64,000 nucleotides of DNA from Bog-473 sp963743785. Lineage in GTDB: Bacteria > Actinomycetota > Acidimicrobiia > Acidimicrobiales > RAAP-2. Positions 8,713 to 15,927 of this stretch are shown here, piece by piece. Under the pieces are notes generated by a model, which was given only the letters and a program-made list of their open reading frames with translations, made no database searches and was not told the origin of the DNA. The stretch is taken from positions 62,001 through 126,000 of the forward strand of contig CAVURD010000024.1 of the NCBI GenBank assembly GCA_963743785.1. The letters are read 5' to 3'. The number at the start of each line of letters is the position of its first letter. The first letter of the stretch is position 1. Both the position numbers and the translations under genes were made by a program.

Positions 8713-9498
8713 CTAATCGGCGACGATATTGACCGGTGTACCGTTCGGTAGGTCCGCCAGTTGGGCCAGGTCGGCGTCGTGCAATCGGATGCACCCATGA
8801 GAGATGGCCGCGCCGGTGGTCCCGATGAGAGAGTCATCGTAGGAGTCGATGGGGCCGTGTATGGCGATGATGGCATCACCGGAGTTGCCCCAGTCGGTGA
8901 TGGTGTCGGAGTGGGCTGACGTGACCATCACAAAGGCGCCGTAGCCAGGGTCGGGGGGTGGTGCCTGCATGGTGACGAAGAAGTTGCCGGGGGTTGTGGG
9001 ATCGTCGGGCGCCCCGATGCCGGCCGGGAAGTCCAAAATCTGCCGGTTGTCCTTGAACACGCTCAGGTGTTCAGTGGCCAGGTCGACCACAACTTTGTAC
9101 GGGGTGGTACCCAGCGTGGCGTCGCTCTGGGGAATCCAGGCGGTCGATTCGTTGGGGCGTTGGGCCAGGCGCACCTCGATCCAGTTGGGGGCCGAATCGA
9201 TGACCGGGAGGATGCTCTGGTAGCCATACCACTCACCGGGGACCACCTGAGTCGCGGGCCCTCCGGGCGCGGCCGAACCCGGGGTGTCGCCATGGAGCGT
9301 GGCCACCAGGGTGGTGCCCGGCGGTGCTGTGACGGCCAGGTTCACCGTCGGAGTGGGCGGTACATGGAACGTGATCGGCCCGATCGCTCCCGGGTGGACG
9401 GACGTCCCGCAGCTCGCCAGTCCGGCCGCCGCAGCCATGGTGGCCGCAACCAACCCGAATCGGCGAGTGGCAGATCGGCTCTTCCCCACAGTGGCCAT
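8713..9498 (-). CDS. L,D-transpeptidase lipoprotein (YkuD domain)
   Basis: Cell-envelope enzyme of 261 residues that would form 3-3 (meso-diaminopimelate) cross-links in peptidoglycan or attach proteins to it. The N-terminus has a basic start, a hydrophobic segment and the lipobox LASC with Cys30, so it should be lipid-anchored outside the membrane. The C-terminal half is the YkuD catalytic domain with HGPIDS and ending with SHGCIRL at 233-239, in which Cys236 is the nucleophile. ATG 9498 gives the correct signal peptide. The longer frame to 9618 runs into the divergent RidA gene. The 119 bases between it and the permease gene show nothing notable. Confidence 0.92.
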   Translation of the reverse strand: MATVGKSRSATRRFGLVAATMAAAAGLASCGTSVHPGAIGPITFHVPPTPTVNLAVTAPPGTTLVATLHGDTPGSAAPGGPATQVVPGEWYGYQSILPVIDSAPNWIEVRLAQRPNESTAWIPQSDATLGTTPYKVVVDLATEHLSVFKDNRQILDFPAGIGAPDDPTTPGNFFVTMQAPPPDPGYGAFVMVTSAHSDTITDWGNSGDAIIAIHGPIDSYDDSLIGTTGAAISHGCIRLHDADLAQLADLPNGTPVNIVAD

Positions 9499-9581
9499 CA
9501 ATGCTACCTGCGCCCCGCCCGCCCTGGACGTCAACAGGTCGGCGGGAGCCGGGTTCTTCTCGTCGGTGCCAGACTCGCTGC

Positions 9582-9971
9582 GTGAGCGAGCCGAAACGCA
9601 CCTCCTCGGGCTCCCCATTCGAGGCGATCATCGGATTCAGCCGGGCGGTCCAGGTCGGTGATCGTGTCCTGGTGTCGGGGACCGGGCCGGTGTGGCCGGA
9701 TGGGACGTGCCCGGACGATGCGGGCCGCCAGGCCCGCCGATGTTTCGAGATCATTGCCGCAACCTTGAGCGAATCGGGTGCATCCATGGCCGAAGTGGTG
9801 CGCACCCGGATGTTCATCAAGTCGACCGGAGACGCCGAGGCGATCGGCGCGGCGCATCGGGAGATCTTTGACCAGATACGTCCCGCCGCCACCATGGTCG
9901 TCGTGGCTGCCCTGCTCGATCCGCGCTGGCGGGTCGAGATCGAGGCCGAAGCTGTGATGGCCCGACGCTAA
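9582..9971 (+). CDS. RidA family protein
   Basis: Protein of 129 residues of the RidA/YjgF/YER057c/UK114 family, which hydrolyses reactive enamine/imine intermediates or has related roles. Recognisable segments are FEAIIGFSRAVQVGDRVLVSGTGP near the N-terminus, the helix ARRCFEIIAATLSESGASMAEVVRTRMFI in the middle, and PAATMVVVAALLDPRWRVEIEAEAV at the C-terminus. The usual catalytic arginine just before the fifth strand is not obvious (IRPAATMVV), so it may belong to a RidA subgroup without canonical deaminase activity. GTG 9582 is the start that matches the family length. It is divergent from the transpeptidase gene and its stop overlaps the convergent serine hydrolase stop. Confidence 0.88.
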   Translation: MSEPKRTSSGSPFEAIIGFSRAVQVGDRVLVSGTGPVWPDGTCPDDAGRQARRCFEIIAATLSESGASMAEVVRTRMFIKSTGDAEAIGAAHREIFDQIRPAATMVVVAALLDPRWRVEIEAEAVMARR

Positions 9972-11095
9972 GCCAGCACGCCCCGTGCCGCCTCGAGCAC
10001 GATGGTCATGCCGCGTAGATCGCCCACGAGCCCGGACTCCATACGATTCATGACATAGGAGACCGTCAGATCGGTTTCCTGGTCGATCACGATGACGGAC
10101 CCGCCGTACCCTCCCCAATAGCAGGCCCTCGGACCGATCGGCATGTCGGCGTTTCCCAAGCCGTACCCCATCCCGAAGCGCAGCGGCACGCCCAACACGA
10201 GGTCGGTGCCATCAATTTGTTCTTCAAAAATGGCATCAGTGCCTTCCGCCGATAGCAGCCGAATGCCGCGTGCTTGGCCGCGACCGGCGATGACCGACTG
10301 GATGGCGGCCACCGAGCGGGCGTTGCCCTGGCCGTTGGCGGCGGGGATCTCGGCTCGGCGCCACCACTCGTTCGCCACCTGAGCCGCGTCGATCGGCGGG
10401 TTGAGGAGGGTCTTGGCCATGATGTCCGAGATTTCCATGGTGCTGAGGTCCAGTGGCGGGGGAGGAATGACCAGCGAGACCCGACCGTCCTCGCTGTCGG
10501 GCAGGCCGATGAAGAAATCGGCGCCCAGCGGCTGGGCCACCTCGTGGGCGAACCAACGGCCGATCGACTCTCCCGTGATGCGGCGGACCACTTCGCCGAT
10601 GAGGTAGCCCTGGGTCACGGCGTGATAGCCCGAGGCCGTGCCCGGTTCCCACCATGGCGTCTGGGCGGCCAGAAGGGACGTGCACAACTCCCAGTCCGCC
10701 AGCTGCTCGGGTTCGAGCTTCTCCTCCCAGCCCGACAGACCGGCGCTGTGGCTCATGACGTGGCGAACCTCGACGTCCTGCTTTCCACCTTGGGCGAATT
10801 CGGGCCAGTACTTTGCTACCGGGGCGTGGAAGTCGAGCTGTTTCCGATCGGCCAGCATCAGCGCGCAGAGGAATGTCATTGTCTTGGTGGTGGACCACAC
10901 GTTGGTCAAGGTGTCGCGTTCCCATGGCGCGCTTTTGGCCTCATCGACGCAGCCACCCCAGATGTCGACCACGGGCTCGCCATGGAGGTAGACGGCTACC
11001 GATGCGCCGACGTCGGCGCCCGAGTCGAGGTTGGACGAGAGGACGTGACGTACGCTCTCGAATCGAGCCTCGCAGGTTCCTTGCACTTCGGCCAT
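9968..11095 (-). CDS. serine hydrolase (class C beta-lactamase/EstB family)
   Basis: Hydrolase of 375 residues of the penicillin-binding/beta-lactamase fold, family VIII esterase type. The SxxK motif appears as STTK in NVWSTTKTMTFL at about residue 90, the second tyrosine motif as YHAVTQGYLIGEVV, and a glycine-rich C-terminal strand in YWGGYGGSVIVIDQ. This set is typical of EstB-like esterases and of actinobacterial LpqK/LpqP-like proteins. No signal peptide is visible, so it is probably cytoplasmic. ATG 11095 has a strong GAAGGAG site 8 bases upstream. The longer frame to 11320 adds an implausible cysteine- and arginine-rich leader. Substrate unknown. Confidence 0.88.
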   Translation of the reverse strand: MAEVQGTCEARFESVRHVLSSNLDSGADVGASVAVYLHGEPVVDIWGGCVDEAKSAPWERDTLTNVWSTTKTMTFLCALMLADRKQLDFHAPVAKYWPEFAQGGKQDVEVRHVMSHSAGLSGWEEKLEPEQLADWELCTSLLAAQTPWWEPGTASGYHAVTQGYLIGEVVRRITGESIGRWFAHEVAQPLGADFFIGLPDSEDGRVSLVIPPPPLDLSTMEISDIMAKTLLNPPIDAAQVANEWWRRAEIPAANGQGNARSVAAIQSVIAGRGQARGIRLLSAEGTDAIFEEQIDGTDLVLGVPLRFGMGYGLGNADMPIGPRACYWGGYGGSVIVIDQETDLTVSYVMNRMESGLVGDLRGMTIVLEAARGVLA

Positions 11096-11407
11096 CGCCT
11101 TGCTCCTTCGGGTCGTCAATTGTCGGCACGACTGCACGGCAACGTAGGCAGAATCCCACCGAGGACGCCAGCACGCCAGTTCGGACGGCAACGCGGCGCA
11201 GGCACACGCCCGCGCCCGCGCCTCGATCTCGTTGACGGGCTCATCTCGATATGGCTCGGGCGTCCCTTCGCAACGAGCGGCCTCACCCCCTTTGCACTCC
11301 TTTTCCGAGCCCATGCTCATCCGACGTGACCGGGTCTTCCAGATCGGCGGACACGAGGGTGTTGGGCCTGAGGCCTCCGCCGCGTTCGCTGGGGCCCGGA
11401 GCCAGAG
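11096..11407. other. 312-base intergenic stretch
   Basis: Lies between the start of the serine hydrolase gene and the end of the ABC-F gene, both on the minus strand. It should hold the promoter of the hydrolase. Apart from a GAAGGAG ribosome site at its left edge, no convincing promoter, hairpin or small gene is seen. The open frames crossing it read into flanking genes in the wrong frame. Confidence 0.4.
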
Positions 11408-13090
11408 CTACGGGTCCGACCGCAGGCCGCCCAACAGCGACCTCTGGGGAGGGAGTTCCAGGCGTTTGGTCACCTGCACCCGCTCCAACAGTCGGCGATC
11501 GTGCGACACCAGGAGCAAGGTGCCGTCAAACGCACCCAGGGCCGCCTCCAGCTGCTCAATGGCCGGAAGGTCGAGATGGTTGGTCGGTTCGTCCAAGACA
11601 AGGAAATTGACCCCAAGGACCCCGAAAGCGGCCAGCTCGGCGCGAGTCCGTTCCCCCGGAGAGAGCGAGGACGCCGGACGGGTCACGGCGTCGGCTCCGA
11701 GCCCGAACTTGGCCAGCAGCGACCGGGCTTCAGGTAGGGGCACACCACTGCGTTCCATCAGCGCGTCGACCACGGTGTGCGACCCGCGCAAGGCGCGACG
11801 GTCCTGGCCGAGCTCTCCGACGACCACGCTCGGCCCCATCCATCGTGATCCTTTGACCAGCGGAAGTCGACCCAATATGGCTTCGACCAACGTTGATTTG
11901 CCCGAGCCATTCGGTCCCACCAGGGCCAGGCGGTCGGCCCAGCTGATTTCGAGCGCGAGCGGCCCCAAGGTGAAGCCCCCGCGGGTCACGACGGCGCCGT
12001 CAAGGCGAGCGACGACGTCACCCGAACGCGGTGCTTGCGCGATCTGGAAGCGGAGATCCCACCCGACCCAAGGTTTTTCCACTACTTCCAGAGCGGCCAT
12101 GGCTCGTTCGGTGCTGCGGGCCCGAGCCGCCAGCTTCTCGGTGCGGTTGACCCGGAAGTCTCGTTGTGTCTTGTCGTTGTCCCGGGGGGACCGCTTCTCC
12201 CGGGCGACGCCCGAGGTGGCCCATTGACGTTCCCGCTGGGCCCGTTGCGTGAGATCGCGCCGGGCGGCTTCATAGGTGGCATAGGCCTCGGCTCCATGAA
12301 GGCGGGCCGTCTCGCGCTCGGAGACATACCCCGACCACCCGCCACCGAACAGCGTGCCGGTGTGATCGTGCTCGTCCAGTTCCAATACCTCGGTCACCGT
12401 GCGATCGAGAAAGGCCCGATCATGCGACACGATTACCACGCCTCCGGGTCGCCGTTGCACCCATGATTCGAGTCGAGCCAACCCTTCGAAGTCGAGGTCG
12501 TTGGTGGGCTCGTCCAACAACGTCAGATCGAATCGAGACAGCATGATGGCAGCCAGTGCCGCCCCAGCCTCTTGACCGCCCGAGAGCGTGCCCATCTCCC
12601 GATCACGCAGCTCGCCTCCGAGCCCGACCTCAGTCAACACCGTCGCCAGGCGGGCCTCGAAATCGCCCGCCGACAAGGATTCGTACCGGGCCAGGGCCAC
12701 GGCATATCGGTCGTTGGCACCGTCATCACCGCGGCCAAGCCGACCAGCTGACTCGGTCAGTTCGGATTCTGCGGCCACCAGCCCAGCGCGCCGATAGAGC
12801 CAATCGGCCAATGTCTCACCCGGGTTGTGCTCCTGTTCCTGCGCCAGATACCCGACCGTGGCGGTGGGTGGATCCAGGCTGAGGCGGCCAGAGGTGGGCG
12901 TGAGCCATCCACCCAGAGTGGCCAGCAAGGTTGATTTGCCCACGCCATTGGGGCCCACCACCCCGAGGCGGGAGCCGGGTCCGACCGCGACACGGACGCG
13001 GTCGAGGACCAGCCGGCCGGCACGTTCGACCGTGAGATTTCGGGCGACGAGCGTCGCCGGGGGAGTAGCCGAAGAAAAAAATGCGGGCAC
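11408..13090 (-). CDS. ABC-F family ATPase
   Basis: Soluble protein of 560 residues with two ABC domains and no membrane segments. Walker A motifs are GPNGVGKST at 46-54 and GPNGSGKST in the second half. The signatures are LSGGQEAG and LSPGERTRAE, and the Walker B motifs are LTLLDEPTNDLD and FLVLDEPTNHLD. The linker between the domains (ERQWATSGVAREKRSPRDND and what follows) is the charged ABC-F linker that reaches towards the ribosomal P/E site. ABC-F proteins act on ribosomes, either as translation factors (EttA/Uup-type) or as antibiotic-resistance proteins. Sequence alone cannot say which this is. GTG 13090 has GGAGG 6 bases upstream. Confidence 0.92.
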   Translation of the reverse strand: MPAFFSSATPPATLVARNLTVERAGRLVLDRVRVAVGPGSRLGVVGPNGVGKSTLLATLGGWLTPTSGRLSLDPPTATVGYLAQEQEHNPGETLADWLYRRAGLVAAESELTESAGRLGRGDDGANDRYAVALARYESLSAGDFEARLATVLTEVGLGGELRDREMGTLSGGQEAGAALAAIMLSRFDLTLLDEPTNDLDFEGLARLESWVQRRPGGVVIVSHDRAFLDRTVTEVLELDEHDHTGTLFGGGWSGYVSERETARLHGAEAYATYEAARRDLTQRAQRERQWATSGVAREKRSPRDNDKTQRDFRVNRTEKLAARARSTERAMAALEVVEKPWVGWDLRFQIAQAPRSGDVVARLDGAVVTRGGFTLGPLALEISWADRLALVGPNGSGKSTLVEAILGRLPLVKGSRWMGPSVVVGELGQDRRALRGSHTVVDALMERSGVPLPEARSLLAKFGLGADAVTRPASSLSPGERTRAELAAFGVLGVNFLVLDEPTNHLDLPAIEQLEAALGAFDGTLLLVSHDRRLLERVQVTKRLELPPQRSLLGGLRSDP

Positions 13091-13201
13091 CGAAGGCCTC
13101 CGAAACGAGGGACCACTGACGTGTAGCTGGGGTCAGACGCAAGGCACTCGGCGATCAGCGCACGACATCAAGTGTAGCCAGTCCGGCCCGGCCGGGCGCC
13201 T

Positions 13202-14038
13202 TCAGCGCGGCAGATCGATGACCATGTCCTCGCTGGCGGCCTGCACCCGCACGCGCGATCGACTGTAGGTGGCGACGATGTCATCGATGGCCGCATCGGT
13301 CCGAGAAGGTTCGTGATGGGAGAGCAGCAACCGGCTGACGCCGGCCGCTTCGGCTAGGCCCACGGCGTAGCCGCAGGACGAATGACCCCACAGCGCGCGG
13401 GCGGGGAATTCGGCGTCGGTGTATTGGGAGTCGTGGATGAGCACGTCACACCCCTGTGCGAGGGCGATTGCGTTGGGGTGGTACTCACCTAGCCCTTCGG
13501 GTCCGGGCCCGAGCGTGGTGGGCGAATGATCGCTGAGGTAGGCCACTGAGGCCCCGCCGTCGGTGATGCGGTAGCCGAAGCTGCGGCCTCCCTTGTGAGG
13601 GATGTCGAGCGCGGTGACGGCGAACCCGTCGATCGTGTGGTCGCCCGGTTCGAGTGCGTTGAAGCTCCACGTCCCGCGTAGTTCCGCCGGGGTGATCGGG
13701 AAGTACGGATTGGACATGAAACCGCGCAGGACGGCCTCGGCGTCACCCTGGGCCGGCATGTACAGATCAACGTGCGAGTCCGGGTTGTCGCCCGATGTGA
13801 AGAAGGGAAGCCCCTCGACGTGGTCCCAGTGGAGGTGCCCCAAAAGGAGCGCGCCTTGGAAGGCCTGACCGGAGAGGAGCCCCGAGACGCGGCGTATGCC
13901 CGTCCCGGCATCGAGGATGAGCGAGGGGGGTGCACCGTCATGGCACAGTGCGACGCAGGACGTATTGCCCCCGTACCGGATGAACGCGGCACCAGCCGCC
14001 GGTGTCGAACCGCGCACGCCACAGACATCGATCCTCAT
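13202..14038 (-). CDS. MBL-fold metallo-hydrolase
   Basis: Metallo-beta-lactamase-fold protein of 278 residues. The N-terminus MRIDVCGVRGSTPAAG and the following RYGGNTSCV are the hallmark of a bacterial subgroup related to RNase Z and cyclic-nucleotide phosphodiesterases. The metal motif HLHWDH is at 68-73, and further ligands occur in YLSDHSP, LIHDSQYT and LLLSHHEPSRTD. This predicts a two-metal phosphodiesterase-like hydrolase in the cytoplasm. The actual substrate cannot be read from sequence. No operon partner: the ABC-F gene follows after 111 bases on the same strand. Confidence 0.88.
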   Translation of the reverse strand: MRIDVCGVRGSTPAAGAAFIRYGGNTSCVALCHDGAPPSLILDAGTGIRRVSGLLSGQAFQGALLLGHLHWDHVEGLPFFTSGDNPDSHVDLYMPAQGDAEAVLRGFMSNPYFPITPAELRGTWSFNALEPGDHTIDGFAVTALDIPHKGGRSFGYRITDGGASVAYLSDHSPTTLGPGPEGLGEYHPNAIALAQGCDVLIHDSQYTDAEFPARALWGHSSCGYAVGLAEAAGVSRLLLSHHEPSRTDAAIDDIVATYSRSRVRVQAASEDMVIDLPR

Positions 14039-14332
14039 GGGGTCATCGCTCTACCCTGACCAGGTCGCGCCGGCTCACGGCGCCTCGGTGAATCGACCGT
14101 CGGCTCGATCCGGGGAACACCGACGTCGGCGCTCGGCGCCGCAAACTCGGGAGCTGGTTCGGCATGCCGTGGATCTTCGTACACCCACGGTGATCCGCGC
14201 CAGCTTCGCGTCGTCGTGATTCGTGCTTGACCCGTCCGGGACGGGAGCCGGATAGAGGCGTCGAGGACAAGATGCCTCGGACCGGCCGGCCGGGTTCGTC
14301 CGCCCACCGTTGGTGCTACCTTCGACTTCGGC

Positions 14333-14356
14333 CCTTCGACCCTTCGACCCTTCGAC
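14333..14356. repeat. 8-bp tandem repeat, three perfect copies
   Basis: CCTTCGAC occurs three times head to tail at 14333-14340, 14341-14348 and 14349-14356. A further isolated copy lies at 14319-14326. It lies in non-coding sequence, and its function is unknown. Such short repeats change copy number easily. Confidence 0.85.
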
Positions 14357-14429
14357 CCAGTTCAGCCGGATTCTCCAATGGGCACGATACAGTCGAGGGT
14401 GTCCCAGTGACCGCCCGATTGAAAGCACA

Positions 14430-14512
14430 GTCGGGTCGGTGAGTCCGACGCAACGTCGGACGTAGGCCATCGCACGGTTGCCCCCGCAACAAGTCCTGCC
14501 TGACCGCCAGTT
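14430..14512 (+). ncRNA. possible structured 5' leader (riboswitch-like) of the DUF6629 gene
   Basis: GTCCGACG-CAA-CGTCGGAC at 14443-14461 is a perfect 8-bp hairpin. Its left arm can pair instead with GTCGG at 14436-14440 (GTCGG-TGAGT-CCGAC), giving two mutually exclusive hairpins. The end of the segment (AAGTCCTGCC TGACCGCC, 14491-14508) is loosely like a cobalamin-riboswitch B12 box, and CGGTGAGTCCG is loosely like its P3 loop. The match is much weaker than that of the clear cobalamin riboswitch near 31.9 kb. I can support structure but not a class. Confidence 0.35.
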
Positions 14513-14535
14513 CCAAATCCAATTGGAAGGAACGT

Positions 14536-15198
14536 GTGTGCTTTTCCCCTGAAGGCGATCTGGTCGGTGGCCTGGTCGTGACGGCTATCGGCATCGATGC
14601 CTGCCGACACGTACGGGGCCGTTTCGATCACCGTCTGCTAGCGGCCTTTCCGCTGCTTCTTGGCGCGCATCAGCTGACTGAGACATTCGTGTGGTGGGGT
14701 CTGCAGAGCGTGGTGCCGCTCTCCGTCGGCCTGGTGGCCATGTGGATCTATCTCGTCGTGGCCTTTGTCGTCCTGCCGATCCTGGTGCCGCTGATCATCA
14801 TGCTGTTGGAACCGACGCCAAGGAGGCGATGGAGGATCGCGCCCTTCCTGGCCGTCGGCCTGGGCGTCTCTCTGGTGCTGCTCGAGGCGATGCTGCGGAC
14901 CCATCCCACCGTCCACCTCGGTGCGTATCATCTGTCCTACACGATCGGGCTTCATCACGGTATTGCCATTATCGGGCTGTACATAGTGGCCACGTGCGGG
15001 TCATTGTTGGCGTCGGGGTTCCGCGACATCGTCTACTTCGGCCTGGCCAATGTGGTGGCCGTGGTGATTCTGGCTCGACTCAGCGCGGACGGTTTCGCCT
15101 CGCTGTGGTGTTTTTATGCCGCGTTGGCCAGCGGCGCCATCGTTCTACACATGCGGTACGCCAAACCGCATCGTCACATGCCGGAACTGGCCGTCTGA
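14536..15198 (+). CDS. DUF6629 family membrane protein
   Basis: Integral membrane protein of 220 residues beginning MCFSPEGDLVGGLVV, the conserved start of the DUF6629 family (MCFSxxAxxxxG). Six to seven hydrophobic helices are visible, with histidines and an aspartate in the first segments (GIDACRHV, LLGAHQLTETFVWWG) and a HLSYTIGLHHG segment in the middle. The family has no established function. Its conserved polar residues inside the membrane suggest ligand binding or transport. GTG 14536 has GGAAGGA 5 bases upstream. The unusual structured leader suggests regulation at RNA level. Confidence 0.82.
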   Translation: MCFSPEGDLVGGLVVTAIGIDACRHVRGRFDHRLLAAFPLLLGAHQLTETFVWWGLQSVVPLSVGLVAMWIYLVVAFVVLPILVPLIIMLLEPTPRRRWRIAPFLAVGLGVSLVLLEAMLRTHPTVHLGAYHLSYTIGLHHGIAIIGLYIVATCGSLLASGFRDIVYFGLANVVAVVILARLSADGFASLWCFYAALASGAIVLHMRYAKPHRHMPELAV

Positions 15199-15260
15199 CG
15201 CTGTTCGGCCCGGCAGCCCAGCGCCCCAGCGGTGGGCCCGGCGCCCCGGTGTCCCGGATT

Positions 15261-15266
15261 TACACT
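15261..15266 (+). promoter_or_regulatory. leaderless -10 box of the GNAT gene
   Basis: TACACT fits TANNNT and ends 6 bases before the GTG at 15273. No ribosome binding site is present, so a leaderless mRNA is predicted. This decides the start in favour of 15273 over the GTG at 15249. Confidence 0.5.
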
Positions 15267-15272
15267 TGCTCG

Positions 15273-15860
15273 GTGCCTTCGCTGAAGCCCTTCCGCTTCA
15301 CTCAGCCGATTGTCACCGAGCGGCTGATCCTTCGACCCTTCGAGGAGCGGGATCTCGACGATCTCTTCGAAATCGAATCGCGGCCCGAGGTCGCCCGCTT
15401 CCTCTATTGGGAGCCCCGGACGAGGGATGAGGTCGTCGAGGCGCTGGCCTCGAGGATCGGCTCCATCGTGATGGCCAATGACGGCGACAAGCTCAACTTC
15501 GCGGTCACCCGACGGCCGGACGGACCGGTGATCGGCGATCTGACGTTGATCCGGCACCGAGGCAACGACGGGCACGTCGAGATCGGCTACGTGTTCCACC
15601 CCGACGCGCACGGACAGGGGCTGGCCACCGAGGCCGCCCATGTGCTGGTGGACCTGGCCTTTGATCACCTCGACGCCCACCGGGTCTCGGCCGCGCTCGA
15701 TGCCCGAAATGCCCCCTCCGCCGCCCTGCTCGAGCGACTCGGACTGCGTAGGGAAGCGCACCTGGTGCACAACGAATGGGTCAAGGGAGAATGGACCGAC
15801 GAGTTGATCTACGCCGTGTTGGCCGAGGAGTGGGCCGCGTCCCGACTTGGGGCTGGGTGA
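15273..15860 (+). CDS. GNAT family N-acetyltransferase
   Basis: Acetyltransferase of 195 residues of the RimJ/RimL type. It starts with the typical TERLILRPFEERDLDDLFEI (strand 1 and helix 1). The middle strand is EIGYVFHPDAHGQGLATEAAHVL, in which HGQGLATE is the acetyl-CoA pyrophosphate-binding Q/RxxGxG/A loop. The end is RVSAALDARNAPSAALLERLGLRREA, with the usual N-xxS-xxxLExxG motif. It would acetylate an amino group of a protein N-terminus, peptide or small molecule. The long open frame starting at 14691 is an artefact of the overlapping DUF6629 gene. The first half of that frame is not GNAT sequence. Confidence 0.88.
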   Translation: MPSLKPFRFTQPIVTERLILRPFEERDLDDLFEIESRPEVARFLYWEPRTRDEVVEALASRIGSIVMANDGDKLNFAVTRRPDGPVIGDLTLIRHRGNDGHVEIGYVFHPDAHGQGLATEAAHVLVDLAFDHLDAHRVSAALDARNAPSAALLERLGLRREAHLVHNEWVKGEWTDELIYAVLAEEWAASRLGAG

Positions 15861-15927
15861 TCCGCTCCGTCTAATCTGCTCCGGCGGCCTCAGCTGGCTG
15901 CCGCTGACTTCAAGGGAGCCCCTGCCG

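Larger units (their letters stand above)
14039..14535. other. 497-base intergenic region with repeats and a structured leader
   Basis: Separates the divergent MBL-hydrolase and DUF6629 genes. It contains a short tandem repeat (14333-14356), and close to the DUF6629 start it has a stretch with strong alternative hairpins (about 14430-14510). Both are listed separately. No protein-coding frame here looks real. Confidence 0.6.

Noticed and set aside
10274..11329. 351-codon plus-strand frame
   Set aside because: Antisense to the serine hydrolase gene, whose motifs are intact; a frame-shadow effect of high GC.
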